Shown here: one piece after another, positions 22,736 to 33,999 of the stretch
Numbering within the stretch: position 1 is the stretch's first letter
How the letters are laid out: each line of letters opens with the position of its first letter
Assembly (NCBI GenBank): GCA_947184155.2
Contig: CAMXCT020003702.1
Location: 284,001 to 348,000, forward strand
Length of the DNA: 64,000 nucleotides
DNA from: Cladocopium goreaui
Lineage: Eukaryota > Sar > Dinophyceae > Suessiales > Symbiodiniaceae
Reading direction: 5' to 3'
Program-made: the position numbers and the translations under genes
Notes under the pieces: generated by a model
What the model saw: the letters and a program-made list of their open reading frames with translations, nothing else
What the model was told of the DNA's origin: nothing
Database searches by the model: none

Positions 22736-23012
22736 CCAGTTCTGGCTCAAACATGACCACAGAATTTGTGGGTCAGGTCGTACCTTGAATCTTGACCCGC
22801 TGCCATTTGTCTCGAGGAAAAAGGATGTTAATCCACATGTTCTCAATTGGAAAATCTGATCATTCTAGACTTACTTAAATGTCAAGTTGTCGTATTCGAC
22901 AGTACAGCCATGGTTTTTTTTGGTCTTGATGAAACATGATCAAACCATATTCAATCGCAATTGGTTTAAACAAAAATGGTATTTGACCTCCCCTCTTTTT
23001 TTTTACTTCAGC

Positions 23013-23088
23013 CCCTCCCCTTCTCGGACCCCAACTCGTGTTGTCCGGTGTGGTAGCGCTGGGCAGCAAAGATACAGGGAGGCATCAC
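23013..23088 (-). CDS. putative exon
   Basis: VMPPCIFAAQRYHTGQHELG then SEKGR: phase-0 start after GCGCAG|G, GC donor. Strong third-position GC. Confidence 0.55.
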
Positions 23089-23389
23089 CTGCGCTCCGGA
23101 ACTTCAGAAAAAATCTGGGCTTGGCCAACTTGTTTTTGGTGCATCAAAACCAACACGTACTATGGTTGAAAGCACCAAAAAATCAAAAATCTATGGTTCA
23201 AATTTGGTAAATAAACCATACCATGGTAAACCATACTATGTGATGTTTGGTAATACATGTTTGGTACGTTCAAATTACCAAATCTATGGTTTCATCGGTA
23301 AACCTCTGGGTATAACCAACAAATACTCGGATGTCATGGGAGTTCGGACCGCTTTGGCTGTAGTAGCATGGAAACATCTTCATTTTATG

Positions 23390-23494
23390 TACCCTCTGGT
23401 AAACTAACATAACTATGGAAAATCACCATTTTTCATGGGAAAATCCACTATAAATGGCCATTTTCAATAGCTATTTTGACATAACCAGAGGGTA
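23390..23494. mobile_element. family A MITE
   Basis: Left AAACTAACATAAC, right TATGTCAAAATAGC. Confidence 0.85.
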
Positions 23495-23879
23495 AAGAGT
23501 AGCCAAGTTGTCTACATTCCCACGGGTTCAGGGGATGTTTCACTTTGGAGACGTGCACCACACTAGGTTTCCAGCAGATCTCAACTGCAAAAGTCCGAAC
23601 TGGGCGAAACTGTCACCAAAAACTGCCATAAACAGGAAACAACATCATGACTAAGCAACGGATTGGTGTTTCCAAAATGTTCAGACAATATTTTTGAAAA
23701 CCGTTGACTTTTTTTTAATGCCAAGCCGTGATTCCTAGAACCTCACCAAAAAGTGGTGTTATTTTCCTAGCTTTATGGCAGGCATAGCATGGTATCCCTT
23801 TGGATGACGCAAGATGACCCCCCATGGATGGTGCAATGGGATGGCCGCATCGGGGGGTTTTCCACATTGGTCAGCGGGC

Positions 23880-24001
23880 ACCCGACCGGGTAAACATACA
23901 AAAAACGATGGAAAAACGTGAAAATCACCATGTTTAATGGGAAAATCAACTATTTCGACTGGGCAATTTTCAATAGCTATGTTAACGTTTACCAGAGGGT
24001 A
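23880..24001. mobile_element. family A MITE, degenerate left end
   Basis: Left arm AAACATACAAAAAACG, right arm AAACGTTAACATAGC. Confidence 0.75.
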
Positions 24002-24417
24002 TATCCCAGCAATGAAACAAACCAGGGCTCAACATTCATCCAGGGTAAAAGCTACCGAGTCCTTTCAGCCCAGGTACAAATCGTCATTGGGGGAAATCAT
24101 CTCAAATACGGACGGAGAATAAGGAGTCTCTGAAAGCACCAGAAAATGTATAGTTTTCTACCACTCGTATTGTTGGTTTAACCATGTTCTACTCCTGAAC
24201 TTCGGCCACTACAAACTTTAGTTCGATGATGTTCTCCCCATCATCTTCAGGTTTCCATCTGGCATTGGGCATTGGGGATGGCTTAATAAACTTGCTAATT
24301 AGTAGTTATCCATTTAGTATCCCTGCTGTTTAAGATAACCATGATTAATACCCATTGTGGAAAAAACAATGATTATATACCAATATTAATCATCATTTAA
24401 TATACCATGATTATATA

Positions 24418-24508
24418 CCCCATAGGATCCATGTATGCTATATATGGTAACATTTACCATCAATATACCCCCAATGTTAGCATATATACCATACATGGAT
24501 CCTATGGG
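24418..24508. repeat. 91-bp foldback
   Basis: CCCATAGGATCCATGTATG left arm and its inverse on the right; further pairing TGCTATATATGG/TATATA and GGTAACATTTACC in the loop. Confidence 0.85.
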
Positions 24509-24597
24509 TACCATTATTAATCCCTATGAACCCGTTGTTTTCGCTACACCCATACGCCCAAGTCCTTGCAATGTTTGCGTTTGACAGCTATTCCCAA

Positions 24598-25180
24598 TCA
24601 AAACGCTCGCCACGACCCCTGTCCCGGCACAGACCTTGCAAAACCCCTTTCCCCATTGGAAACGCTAGCTTTAACAAGCCTTGACCAAACTATCATGGTT
24701 CTATTATGTTCTATTCGTTTTTGATCGAATCCCATCGGAACGCCGGTTTCCAACGGGCCTTTTTTCGTGGGCACTGTTGACGCCCACAAACAAAAACGCG
24801 AAGCAGGCCCTTTTCCTAGTTTGTATACTGCAGGATGGGTTCTGATAAAGGAAAAAAACGAGGTCCAAAACGAGGTCCAAAACGAGGTCAAAACGAGGTA
24901 AAAAGCCCCGCATCTACACACATGGACTTTGGCCCGCAAGCCGCAAACCTGCCCTTCCTTGGATCACTGGTAGCGAAACAATGACAATTTGCAGAATCCC
25001 AGCACACCGCCATGGCAGTGTAGAGATGATAATCCCAGCGTTGTGTAGAAGTACCCGGAAACAGCAACAGCAGCAGCCGTCGAACCAGCAGCCGCAGCAA
25101 CAGCAAGACGCCAGTAGCTGCAGAACCCAACAGCAACCATCCCAAACACAATGAGAACGCAACTAGCAAGATTAAAGCAC
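24598..25180. other. GC-rich island with CAG-rich tract and 11-bp repeat, not resolved
   Basis: Contains a CAG/CAA-rich stretch (25061-25106; polyGln in one plus frame) and four copies of an AACGAGGTCCA unit (about 24855-24900). Several frames are open on both strands. To its right two copies of an AACACAA(C/G)CTAAACGCCGC motif occur (25213 and 25279). No exon assigned. Confidence 0.35.
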
Positions 25181-25364
25181 TATGCTAATAGTAAAACAAC
25201 GCCCTACCCCAAACACAACCTAAACGCCGCTTCGCCACTTTAGGTCTACATGAGATAGTAAGACAGCAACCTACCCTAAACACAAGCTAAACGCCGCATC
25301 GCCACGACTTCCACAAAAGCCTTCCCCCAAGCTAATTTCAAGATTTTTGGGATTTCGCCACGAC

Positions 25365-25483
25365 TTGGGCAGTTGGGAGTATACTCTTCGGCTGACACGG
25401 TCGGAATCCCACGCTTAAAGCAGCGGCCTGCAGACCGCGCCGCGCCGCCTGCGGCGCGCCAGATTTCTGGCAGGTTTTTGGAG
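25365..25483 (-). CDS. putative exon, Ala/Arg-rich
   Basis: 39 codons with 1 nt each side: SKNLPEIWRAAGGAARSAGR then CFKRGIPTVSAEEYTPNCP. All three minus frames are open in this GC-rich island, but this frame has the best bias. Boundaries approximate. Confidence 0.45.
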
Positions 25484-25566
25484 CTACTTGGAGGATCCCA
25501 CGGATCGTTGGCATGGTTGGCAAGTGGGGTTAACCCACTGATATATATATATATACACACTGTATA

Positions 25567-25670
25567 TACCCTCTGGTAAACTAACATAGCTATTGAAAAT
25601 GGCCATTTATAGTGAGTTTTACAATTAAACATGGTGATTTTCCATAGTTATGTTAGTTTACCAGAGGGTA
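25567..25670. mobile_element. family A MITE in a TATA microsatellite
   Basis: Both arms AAACTAACATAG/AC; flanked by TATATATA on both sides. Confidence 0.85.
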
Positions 25671-25853
25671 TATATATATATATAGGATGGCCCCACGAAA
25701 TGGTAACCTGCTAACTGCTAACTATGAACCTCCATTCGTATCCCATTATCATCACTATGAAACCATATAAAGCCCATGTTAAACCACCATAAAACGTCCA
25801 TTGACCTGGAAAGTTTCATTCTGCCTTCAAACCACTCAATCCATGTCTAAATC

Positions 25854-25906
25854 CTCGGCCAAGGTACTCGAAAATTCGAGGGCCGCGGCAGGGTGCTCTT
25901 GCAATC
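25854..25906 (-). CDS. putative exon
   Basis: LQEHPAAALEFSSTLAE (17 codons after 2 nt). Acceptor CCAAG|G, donor GAG|GA. Without the donor the frame stops at TGA five codons later. Good third-position GC. Confidence 0.55.
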
Positions 25907-26888
25907 CTTGGTGGTTGAATCAGCCCGAAAATCTGCGGTTGAGTCATTGAATCCCAGTCTCTGTTTAAGGGAAACTCTGCACGAAACCTTTAAAAAATGG
26001 GGATAAAGATTGCTGGATATTGCTGGTTTGCGGTTTTCTCCTTAAAACAATCCATTGCTTGAAAAATATGCGCGAAAGTACTAATAATGATTTCTCATCC
26101 CATTTCTGCGGCTCGAAAAACAAATACTGTATGTGAACGAGTTTCCACCAACCAGCTTTGTCTGAAAATACATGTTTCCATTTCTTAAATTGCCATTCTT
26201 ATTGAGGGTATGCCATTTTTCAGATTTACCCCAGCTTGAAATATCCTGGTTGCAGAAACCCACCGCCCAAATTCGGACACAATGCCACAGTGGCATGAGT
26301 TCACACGAGTACAGCACGGCAAAGTTGAGGCAAACCAAGAAATGGAGACCGCTGCTGGGAATTTCAATAGATTGGTGTACTCACTGCTATGTCTGCAATG
26401 CCCGGGCCAAACCAACTTTTGAGATAGTCAGAAACACTTTGGGAATTGGTTCCTAAACAAATGAAAAGAAACGGGAATTGTCCCAAACAGTTCATATTGA
26501 AGGTTTAAAAAGCCAATGAATTTGCAGTCCTTCCCTCATAAACCTCTTGTTTGGGACAAACCCATGTGCACCAAATTGTGTTTTTTTCCCATCCAATCCG
26601 CTGGAAACAATGCCTCCATGAAGTTGTTGGTCAACACAGTTCATGTCACCAAGAAACTATCCCCTTGTTTATATGGACGTTTCCTGAAATAGGGATACCC
26701 CTAAATCATCCTAAATCATCAATTTGAAGATGAATTTCCAATCTAAAAACCATCCAGTTTAAGTGGGCTACACCATTTATGGAAACCCCCTAATTTCTCC
26801 ATGGAAGACCCAAATTACACCTACCATTCTACCCCCCAAAAAAACGACTTGTCGTTCCACAACAAAGCCAAGTGACCGTCTTCTTCAC

Positions 26889-26925
26889 CTGGAGCGTCCG
26901 TGAATCCCGTGAATCCCTGGTGCCC
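26889..26925 (-). CDS. putative exon
   Basis: GHQGFTGFTDAP plus 1 nt, acceptor CACCAG|G, donor CCAG|GT. Overhang completes a Gly codon with the next exon (25854). Confidence 0.5.
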
Positions 26926-27124
26926 CTGGTGTTTTTTGTGAATGTTTATAAGCCCCATGAATATTATAGTTATTAGGTAGGGTTATTGGACTTATAACTA
27001 GAGTTTTTTTGTTATCTAACTAGGGTTATAGTTATCTGTCATGGATGTTATGTTTTACTGACTTTAAAACCAACTGATAGCAATAATGATAATAATTTAT
27101 AATCATATTCCCATATAATGCTAG

Positions 27125-27232
27125 ATGGAATAACTCCATTAACTATAGTTATATACACCATAAACCATAGAATTCAGTCACTTATAAGGCAACTGAACGC
27201 AACTTAGAACGGGCGCCCCATCCCATATTGAA
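27125..27232. mobile_element. family B fragment
   Basis: Shares the GGCAACTGAACGCAACTTAGAACGGGC right arm with 14218-14359. Confidence 0.55.
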
Positions 27233-27388
27233 CATGCCAAACATGCTTGATGAATGGATATTACATAGCCATGGTTGATTAACATACCAAGCATGGTTGA
27301 TTTACAATAACATGGTTGATGTAGCCTCTGGTGATTCAACAGTTGATTGGTCTGGTGTATGTATATATATATATATTCTAAAATATAA

Positions 27389-27505
27389 ATACTCCCTTTG
27401 GTTATTTAATATCGTGAACTGGAAAATCACCATGTTTCATAAGGTAAATACCAGCATTTTTATCATGGGCCATGTTCCATAGCTATGTTAAATAACAGGA
27501 GGGTA
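27389..27505. mobile_element. family A MITE
   Basis: Left TATTTAATATCGTGAAC, right TATTTAACATAGC; ends CCCTTTGG and CAGGAGGG. Confidence 0.75.
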
Positions 27506-27711
27506 GCTACGTAGTTACATACCGGAATACATTGGTTATCTTTGATCGCCAATGACAAACTACAAACTGCCAACCTCTGGATATCATGTTCATGGAAATG
27601 TAGGGTGATTTCTCTGGAAATGGGCATATCTCCATCAAATACCCATGTCATATAACTGTTCTTCTTGAAATTCTTCAGGCATTTATCACCATCAAATACC
27701 CATATATCATC

Positions 27712-27815
27712 TACCCTCTGGTAAACCAACATAACTGTGGAAAATCATCATCTTTAATGGGTAAATCAACTATAGATGACCATGTTCAATAGCTATGTTT
27801 GTTTACCAGAGGGTA
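27712..27815. mobile_element. family A MITE
   Basis: Left AAACCAACATAAC, right AAACAAACATAGC; right flank repeats the ATATTAAATCCCATTAAACC filler seen at 15700. Confidence 0.85.
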
Positions 27816-28019
27816 TATCATATTAAATCCCATTAAACCACCATAAAATCCCATTAAAATCCATTAAAGTTATCTAGAACTAAAATACCAGAGGCTAACA
27901 TTCCTGGAAATTTACGGCTACTTGGTGGATCTTGGTGGTTTATCCCAGTGGGTTATAGCCCCAGGCCGAACTGGACCAGCCTGGTACGCCATTGCGAACA
28001 AACCCTACAACCAACTCAC

Positions 28020-28078
28020 TGAGCCAAGTGCCGGCACCGAAACCAGCAGAACATCACCCTTTTTGGGTGCTTTCACCA
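28020..28078 (-). CDS. putative exon, beta-rich
   Basis: VKAPKKGDVLLVSVPALGS (19 codons after 2 nt). Acceptor GTAAACAG; donor TCA|GTGAGT is a strong GT site. In phase with exons at 29483 and 26889. Confidence 0.6.
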
Positions 28079-28578
28079 CTGTTTACAGAGATGTTTTAGA
28101 CAACAAAAACGGTGAATTATGTGTATATTGTATACATATATATATACATACACATACGTTTTATATAAACTGTATGAGGATCCTTGACCAATTTGCAACC
28201 AAAGAAACCGCGTATCAAGAATCAGATTGTTTTTCAGCATCATCACACATGGACGTTTCGAAACCCAAGCCTTGAAATATGCTGAAGATGAACGCAAACC
28301 CTCAACCAACAAATGGAGAAATCAATTTGTAAACTATAAAGAAAGAAAGGAAGAAAACATCTGTAGACAAATCAGAAACAAAGAAAATATACAAATAGAA
28401 AAGCAAGTCAGTAAATAAACATGTCTAAAAATGCAGAGTCAACAATGGAAATCACATGTAAATCCAGTGAAATAATGATCCACAGAATTTATGCAGAACG
28501 CATCAAGAAAAATGTGTTAGAAAAAAAAACAAAGACATGAAAATATCCAAAGATTTCAGAGAAAAAAACGAAGAAATT

Positions 28579-28683
28579 ATCAGTTCGCTATGGAAAATCA
28601 CCATTTTAATAGGTAAACGGTAAATCAACTATTTCTATGGCCATGTTCAAGTTCGCAAACTGTTAGTTTACCAGGCCGGGTAT
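28579..28683. mobile_element. family A copy lacking its left end
   Basis: Right end is the CCAGGCCGGGTA type with arm AAACTAACAGTTTGCG. Confidence 0.7.
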
Positions 28684-28791
28684 ATCACTAATAAACATTG
28701 TCACCCATGGCAGTTTTTCAAGGATGGTTTAACATGGTTGAACAGTTTAACCAAACCCCTCTATGAATCAACCAACCAATGGCAAATTAAC

Positions 28792-28912
28792 AGATCTGGG
28801 TAAATGATCAAATTTCAATACCCTGAATTGTTGGGCCATTTTGGGATGATTCCCCTTACTAACTATGATTATAGTGCGGGAGGACAGTGAGGTCGTTATA
28901 ATTTACCCAGAC
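28792..28912. mobile_element. family F MITE
   Basis: ATCTGGGTAAAT ... ATTTACCCAG; core GGGCCATTTTGGGATGATT and AGTGAGGTCGT. Confidence 0.75.
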
Positions 28913-29197
28913 AGATATAACATGTCCATACATGTCCATAGTCATTTCAGCTTCGCTAAAATAACGTCAGAGTTGTCGCCTTTCGTCACATGGATCCGAC
29001 GAGAATTTGTGCGAGTTGGTTCTTCCCGCTGCGCAGCGGGGAAGAAACATGCAGCAAAAACTAGGGATAACTAAGGATATTACTAGGGACAACTAGAGAA
29101 CATTCTAGGATAATAGTTATTACATGTTATTACTAGGAATTGCAGCTGGAAAAAAAATGCATCTTTGTCTCAGCCTCTGCATTTTTTTTTCGGTCGC

Positions 29198-29287
29198 ATG
29201 GACAAATGCACAACGGTGCAGTGGGCGCAGTTTGCGCCGAATGAGTTTGGAAATATTGTTGAGTCGCTGCATGAGGACTGGATATGA
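29198..29287 (+). other. mini open frame on plus strand
   Basis: ATG to TGA, 29 codons (MDKCTTVQWAQFAPNEFGNI ...). Codon use looks coding, but no splice sites or neighbours on this strand support it. Might be a gene fragment inserted in an intron. Confidence 0.25.
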
Positions 29288-29482
29288 CTGGACAGTTGAA
29301 GCAGCAGAATATATTGACATTCTCATGCGGATATCATTGGCAGTGGAAGATGAGTGGATATAATGGAATATGAATGAGTATTAAATGAATATAGTGTACC
29401 AACAAGTGAATTTACCTAAGTGAACATGTGGTTGACTTTGACTCCATTCCAGGCAATGCTTATAAGGGTTGAGTGTTAAAGC

Positions 29483-29532
29483 CCTGCTTTGCGCCCAGGA
29501 AAGAAGGCGATTGCTGCTGTCTCATGGCTCGT
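29483..29532 (-). CDS. putative exon
   Basis: RAMRQQQSPSFLGAKQ (16 codons, 1 nt each side); acceptor AGATAG, donor GG|GC. In phase with 29881 and 28020 exons. Confidence 0.5.
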
Positions 29533-29627
29533 CTATCTCGACTGAGGGGGACTTGGAAAACTATGATATGTCATGATATGTCTACTGTAAATCAACCTTT
29601 TTTGAGAAGATTCTTCCCCCTTAGTAA

Positions 29628-29728
29628 CTGGTTGGTGGTTTGAACCCCTCTGAAAAATATGAGTTCGTCAGTTGGGATGATGACATTCCCAATATGTGAG
29701 AAAATAAAACATGTTCCAAACCACCAAC
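29628..29728. mobile_element. family C MITE
   Basis: CTGGTTGGTGGTTT ... AAACCACCAACGA. Followed by CGTAAGTATTTTATG, as at 31271. Confidence 0.8.
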
Positions 29729-29880
29729 GACGTAAGTATTTTATGTTTTTTTGTCACCAGTATCTAGTTTCGGTCGCTGTGAGGTCATTTATTTATTAGC
29801 CCAAAAATATCCATGTCCTAAAAATTCGCGGGTCACATCGTGAGCGCAGTACGCAGGCTGCCCCGCAACGCGGGGGCCAC

Positions 29881-29907
29881 TCAAAAGCCTTCTGGTCCCA
29901 AGGGGGG
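29881..29907 (-). CDS. putative micro-exon
   Basis: PPWDQKAF after CTTCCCAG, ending at a GA|GT donor; phase fits exons on both sides. The frame stays open further (EWPPRCGAACVLRSRC), so the true 3' end may be later. Confidence 0.4.
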   Translation of the reverse strand, partial: PPLGPEGF

Positions 29908-30047
29908 CTGGGAAGCTCTTGCAACAAAACACTGATAGTAGGGCACCCCTTCTCTGGCACGTTGATGTGCTGGTATGTCATGACTTCAGCTTGTTTGGAG
30001 CTTGGCTGAGTGATGTTTTTTCAGGATCTTGGCTGAGTGCAAATCGC

Positions 30048-30111
30048 CTGGAACACATGAGGGCAATCACCGTCGCTCGTGCTTCATTTGGAACTCCATC
30101 TCGAGACACCA
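30048..30111 (-). CDS. putative exon
   Basis: 20 codons VSRDGVPNEARATVIALMCS with 2 nt each side; acceptor CCTAG, donor CCAG|GC. Its overhang fits 29881-29907. Confidence 0.5.
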
Positions 30112-30349
30112 CTAGGTTTATAATACCCATGACATACCACAAGGTCGTCGCACCTTCCAAAAAGAAATCTCATGTCATGTTCAACTAATGATGCACCTTC
30201 TTATGGGATTTGAACCATGTACTATTCCCATGCTGAACCCCCCAGAAAAACTTTAAAACCATCAAAAACAATTAAAAACCATTAAAAACCACAGAAATCT
30301 CATGGGATGTTAAAAAACCCTTCAAAATCCCTTCAAAACTTCTCCACCC

Positions 30350-30412
30350 CCCCAGGTTTGTAACCCCGAGCGGATGGGCCGGGGGGATCCTTTCATCAAC
30401 CCGCGCGGCTTT
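30350..30412. other. coding-like island, strand unclear
   Basis: Plus: QVCNPERMGRGDPFINPRGF behind a C-rich CCCAG|G acceptor. Minus: AARVDERIPPAHPLGVTN. Both are open and GC3-rich. Could be an exon on either strand. Confidence 0.35.
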
Positions 30413-30837
30413 TCCCATGGGGAAACACACCATGGGGTTTCACTCGGAACAATTGGGTGCTGGCATCCTGGAAATATCTGGAAATCATCGAAGCTGGGAT
30501 TTCTGGGAGGCCATAAAGGGCCATGGCTTCATATTGATATGATATGATGTTTAAACATGTTTAAACATGTTTAAACCATATATTTTGCGACTCACTTCGA
30601 TCACTTTACATCATACTTTTTAGCACCATTGCGGGGCCCAAAATTCATGCATCCAATACAAAACCAGGAGTTTTAAATGATGAATTGCCTTGTGTATTCG
30701 TATTAGAATGTATTAGAATTGATAGGATGTAATGATCATGAATTAACCACAATTGATTTCTTGGAAATCTGGAAGTGATCATTTACAGGATGCCCTGTCC
30801 CAGGTCAGGAAATTGCAGCCTTCAGATCTTCAAAGGC

Positions 30838-30880
30838 CTTCGGGCATCAACGGCAATTTTGAGTTCTTTCCAGGTGTATC
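30838..30880 (-). CDS. putative exon
   Basis: YTWKELKIAVDAR (13 codons plus 2 nt each side). Acceptor AAAGAG|G, donor CGAAG|GC. Other frames are interrupted. Confidence 0.5.
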
Positions 30881-31037
30881 CTCTTTCTACCCTCAAAATG
30901 GGGTGGTTTCTACCTCAAATCACCATAAAATCCAATAAAATCCCATTCAAATCCCATGCAAATCCTATTCAAATCCCAGTAAATCACCATCAAATCACCA
31001 TAAACCCCGATGAAATCCCATAAAACATCCCAGGGGC

Positions 31038-31066
31038 CTGTTCCTTGGTCTTCAACCGACTCTCAC
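31038..31066 (-). CDS. putative micro-exon, charged
   Basis: Nine codons ESRLKTKEQ after GGCCAG|GT; donor CAG|GC. Other two frames have stops. Confidence 0.4.
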
Positions 31067-31176
31067 CTGGCCTCAGTGAAGCATTTCGTGAAAAAACTGG
31101 TGAAAACTCTGGGGTTGGAACCAGAAAAACAAAAAACTGGATTCCGACCTACTTGTTTGGGAACTGAAAAACCTGT

Positions 31177-31271
31177 CTGGTTGGTGGTTTCGACCCCTCT
31201 GAAAAATATTATTCAGTTGGGATGATGACATTCCCAATATATGGAAAAAACAAATGTCCCAAACCACCAAC
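31177..31271. mobile_element. family C MITE
   Basis: Nearly identical to 29628-29728, including about 38 bp of right flank, so the duplicated unit is larger than the MITE. Confidence 0.8.
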
Positions 31272-31744
31272 GACGTAAGTATTTTATGTTTTTTTGTCAC
31301 CAGTATCTGCCTGAAAGGCCCATCCCCAACGAAAACCAATGGCTGCGGGTTTTCGTAGCCTCTGCAAATCGAAGCTGGAAAATCCACAGTTTCATATGAA
31401 AAAAAATATGGAACATGGATGGAACATGGATGGAACATGGATGGAACTGGATTGTCTTGCCCAGAAAGATTACCAGCAGCTATTTCTCCCATGTGTTGGT
31501 GAATCCAACTTTTTCGCCACACGAAGAAAAGATCGGTCACTGCCGCGAATGAAAAACCAGGTTTGAATAATGATTAATAATGATGGTTAATGATCGAAAT
31601 AACAATCAATTTATTAATGATTACCAGCTGAATAATTAATTAACATTCACTAACCCATCAAATCAATAATCATGGTTATGATGGTTAATTAACATTGATT
31701 GTTGATCATTAACCCATTAATTAACCCATCAAATATCTTTTCAC

Positions 31745-31802
31745 CCAGCTTGGCACAGGCTATAAGCGGAGTCCACCGTTGAATCCCAGCTGGGGATCGT
31801 CC
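31745..31802 (-). CDS. putative exon
   Basis: TIPSWDSTVDSAYSLCQA (18 codons) with 2 nt on each side; acceptor CCGTTAG|G, donor CTGG|GT. Frame closes with TGA just after the donor. Surrounded by GGTTAATGG-type repeats. Confidence 0.5.
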
Positions 31803-32575
31803 CTAACGGTTGATATCATCGAAATGGTCAATGGTTGATATATACTGATGGTTAATGGTTATTGGTTATTGGTTAATACTTCAGGTATTGGTTAATAATG
31901 GTTAATAATGGATACTAAAAAATATTGGTTAATAGTGGATCATATGCGTATATATATATATCTTTAAGATGGTTAATATATAATGATGATTCATAAGGCT
32001 TGGTTAATGGTTAATGGTTAATCATTTCCCTGACAAGTGATGGTTGGTTGATGAATATTTCACTTGTCAACGAGATCCCCACTTTGGGTGGCCAAAACCC
32101 AAAGTAATCGCGGATTCAATCCCGAGTCCATTCCCATGAGATATATCTATAATTTGGGGGGGCCCTTGGACAACTATTCTTTACAGGATTGAAAACTTAT
32201 GAAAACTTGATGTTCTACACTTTAGGGGTCCATTTTCCACATTTCAAGGCTTCATTTTCCACACTTCCAACACCGAGTTTCCACCTTATATAATATAATC
32301 CAAGTACAATGGGTTATATTCATGGTTTATAAACCATAGGGGATGCACTCAGGATATGCACATGGGGTTGTTGATGGGTAAACTATGGGGTTTTAACCCC
32401 CATAAGTTGGGATAATACAACAACTCTGGTTATGTAAGCTTGAAACAAAATCGTGGAATTCCAACCCCCCAGGTAGATTTGTATAGGCAGAAATCATCTT
32501 TAAACCACAATAAAAACCATCATCAAACATCACAAACATATAGGATTTTCAGACACATCCAACTCTACCCTCTGG

Positions 32576-32677
32576 TAATTTAACATCTAGCTATTGAAAA
32601 TGGCAATAGAAATAGTGGATTTACCCATTGATAGCATGGTGATGTTCCATAGTTTTTTGTATGTTTAACAGAGGGTA
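32576..32677. mobile_element. family A MITE
   Basis: Left AATTTAACATCTAGC, right AAACATACAAAAAAC. Confidence 0.8.
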
Positions 32678-32807
32678 AGCCCATTATTAACCATTATTAA
32701 CCACTATTATCCCACTATTAATCACTATCACCACCATTATTAACCATTGTTAACCACCCATTAAAAATTGTGATTTTCCATCACTATTAAGCCCCAAAAT
32801 GACCACG

Positions 32808-32911
32808 GCATGCGCCGCAACGGCCCCTGAAAGGGTCCCCGAGCACTGGCGAAACGGTGTCAGGCGCTGGCGTCGCTCTGCCGAAGGTCCAGTGGCAGCG
32901 CTCCACTGGGC
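32808..32911 (-). CDS. putative exon, boundaries unsure
   Basis: Minus frame AQWSAATGPSAERRQRLTPF then RQCSGTLSGAVAAHA after GCGAG|G. Both strands are open across this GC-rich island; minus is preferred by composition and neighbours. Confidence 0.4.
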
Positions 32912-33057
32912 CTCGCCGAGGCCACGGCAAGAAAAATGACGATTTCACCAAGGAAAAAGCGAGTCGTTGGTGAAATCGTCAATCAAAATGGTGGTTAAAG
33001 CAACAAACATGGATGATTTCAGCAAGTCAGCAAGAAAAACATGACGAACCAAACCAA

Positions 33058-33181
33058 TAGCCTCTGGTTTCTACATACAAAAAACGATGGAAAGATCCAC
33101 CATGCTATATAGCTGGGTAAATCCACGATTTCGACTGGGTCATTTTCCAGTTCGCTATGTCTGTTAAATTGCCAGAGGGTA
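33058..33181. mobile_element. family A MITE
   Basis: Left TTCTACATACAAAAAACG, right AATTTAACAGACATAGC. Confidence 0.8.
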
Positions 33182-33883
33182 GACTCTTGACTCAAGATGT
33201 GGTTTTAAGCAACCACAACCGTCCACCCTGGGCCATCCAGACTTTGCATCGGTCTTGGAGTGGTGCACAGGTCCCTGGAGGAATTTTGAAAAGTCTGATT
33301 TTTTCAGGATGTTCCAGGAAAATGGAGGTTTAATGGTTGCCACTTTGAAACCATCTGAAACGATAAAAACGTTGTAGTTTAACATGGTTTTATCGGGTTT
33401 AATGGTACTTTAACATGGTTTATATGGTTTCATAGTGATGATAGTGGGAATTTAATGGATTTACCCGAAACGGTGGACAATCAAACGCAGCTGGGAAATC
33501 CCAAACTAGCCAGGGAGGTTTAGAGCTGGGAAAATCCACTATAAATGGATGATTATTAGCATTATAATCCATCAAATATCTAGGGTTTTCATATGTTTTC
33601 CTGCAAGTTTTCCCTTCAACCAAATTTTCTTCTTCGCCATGAACCACATGAACCTGAAACATGAGCACATTAGTCAGACCTTCTCAAATTCTTTATGGAA
33701 CATCACAAAGCTTTGGTCTCTGACGCAGAAACCACATGGCTGTCTGAGGTTTGTCATGTGCCTCCGAATTGCATGTATCAAACATGGGAAAATGAGGATT
33801 GACCAGTGGAAAACCCCAGGTTTTCCATGGTTTTCCCCATATTTTCACACAAACCCACATCAGCCCATGGTGACTTGGCCCAC

Positions 33884-33972
33884 CTTGCTTTGGTTGTTCG
33901 GCTCTGCCCACGGCCCAACGAACTCCGGGCACGCACCGGCAAGAGCTGCACGTCCTCTCGCGTCGTTTGTTG
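33884..33972 (-). CDS. putative exon, Arg/Gln-rich
   Basis: 29 codons plus 2 nt: QQTTREDVQLLPVRARSSLG then RGQSRTTKA. Acceptor TTGGAG, donor GCAAG|GT. The other two minus frames are also open in this GC-rich island, but this one has the best third-position bias. Confidence 0.55.
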
Positions 33973-33999
33973 CTCCAAGTCGGTTTAACAGTTAGTGGG

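Noticed and set aside
22251-22846. 131-codon minus frame
   Set aside because: Only the part at 22523-22598 looks coding; the rest crosses a family B element and TA repeats.
23785-23880. Minus frame LTNVENPPMRPSHCTIHGGS
   Set aside because: Third positions look coding, but I find no acceptor and the region runs into a family A element; left unassigned.
24888-25169. Minus-strand Leu/Cys-rich frames (membrane-protein-like)
   Set aside because: They are the reverse of a CAG/CAA tract; leucine and cysteine runs follow from that composition.
31073-31540. 155-codon minus frame and overlapping 75-codon plus frame
   Set aside because: They run through a family C element and simple ATGGAACATGG repeats; no splice or codon-bias support.
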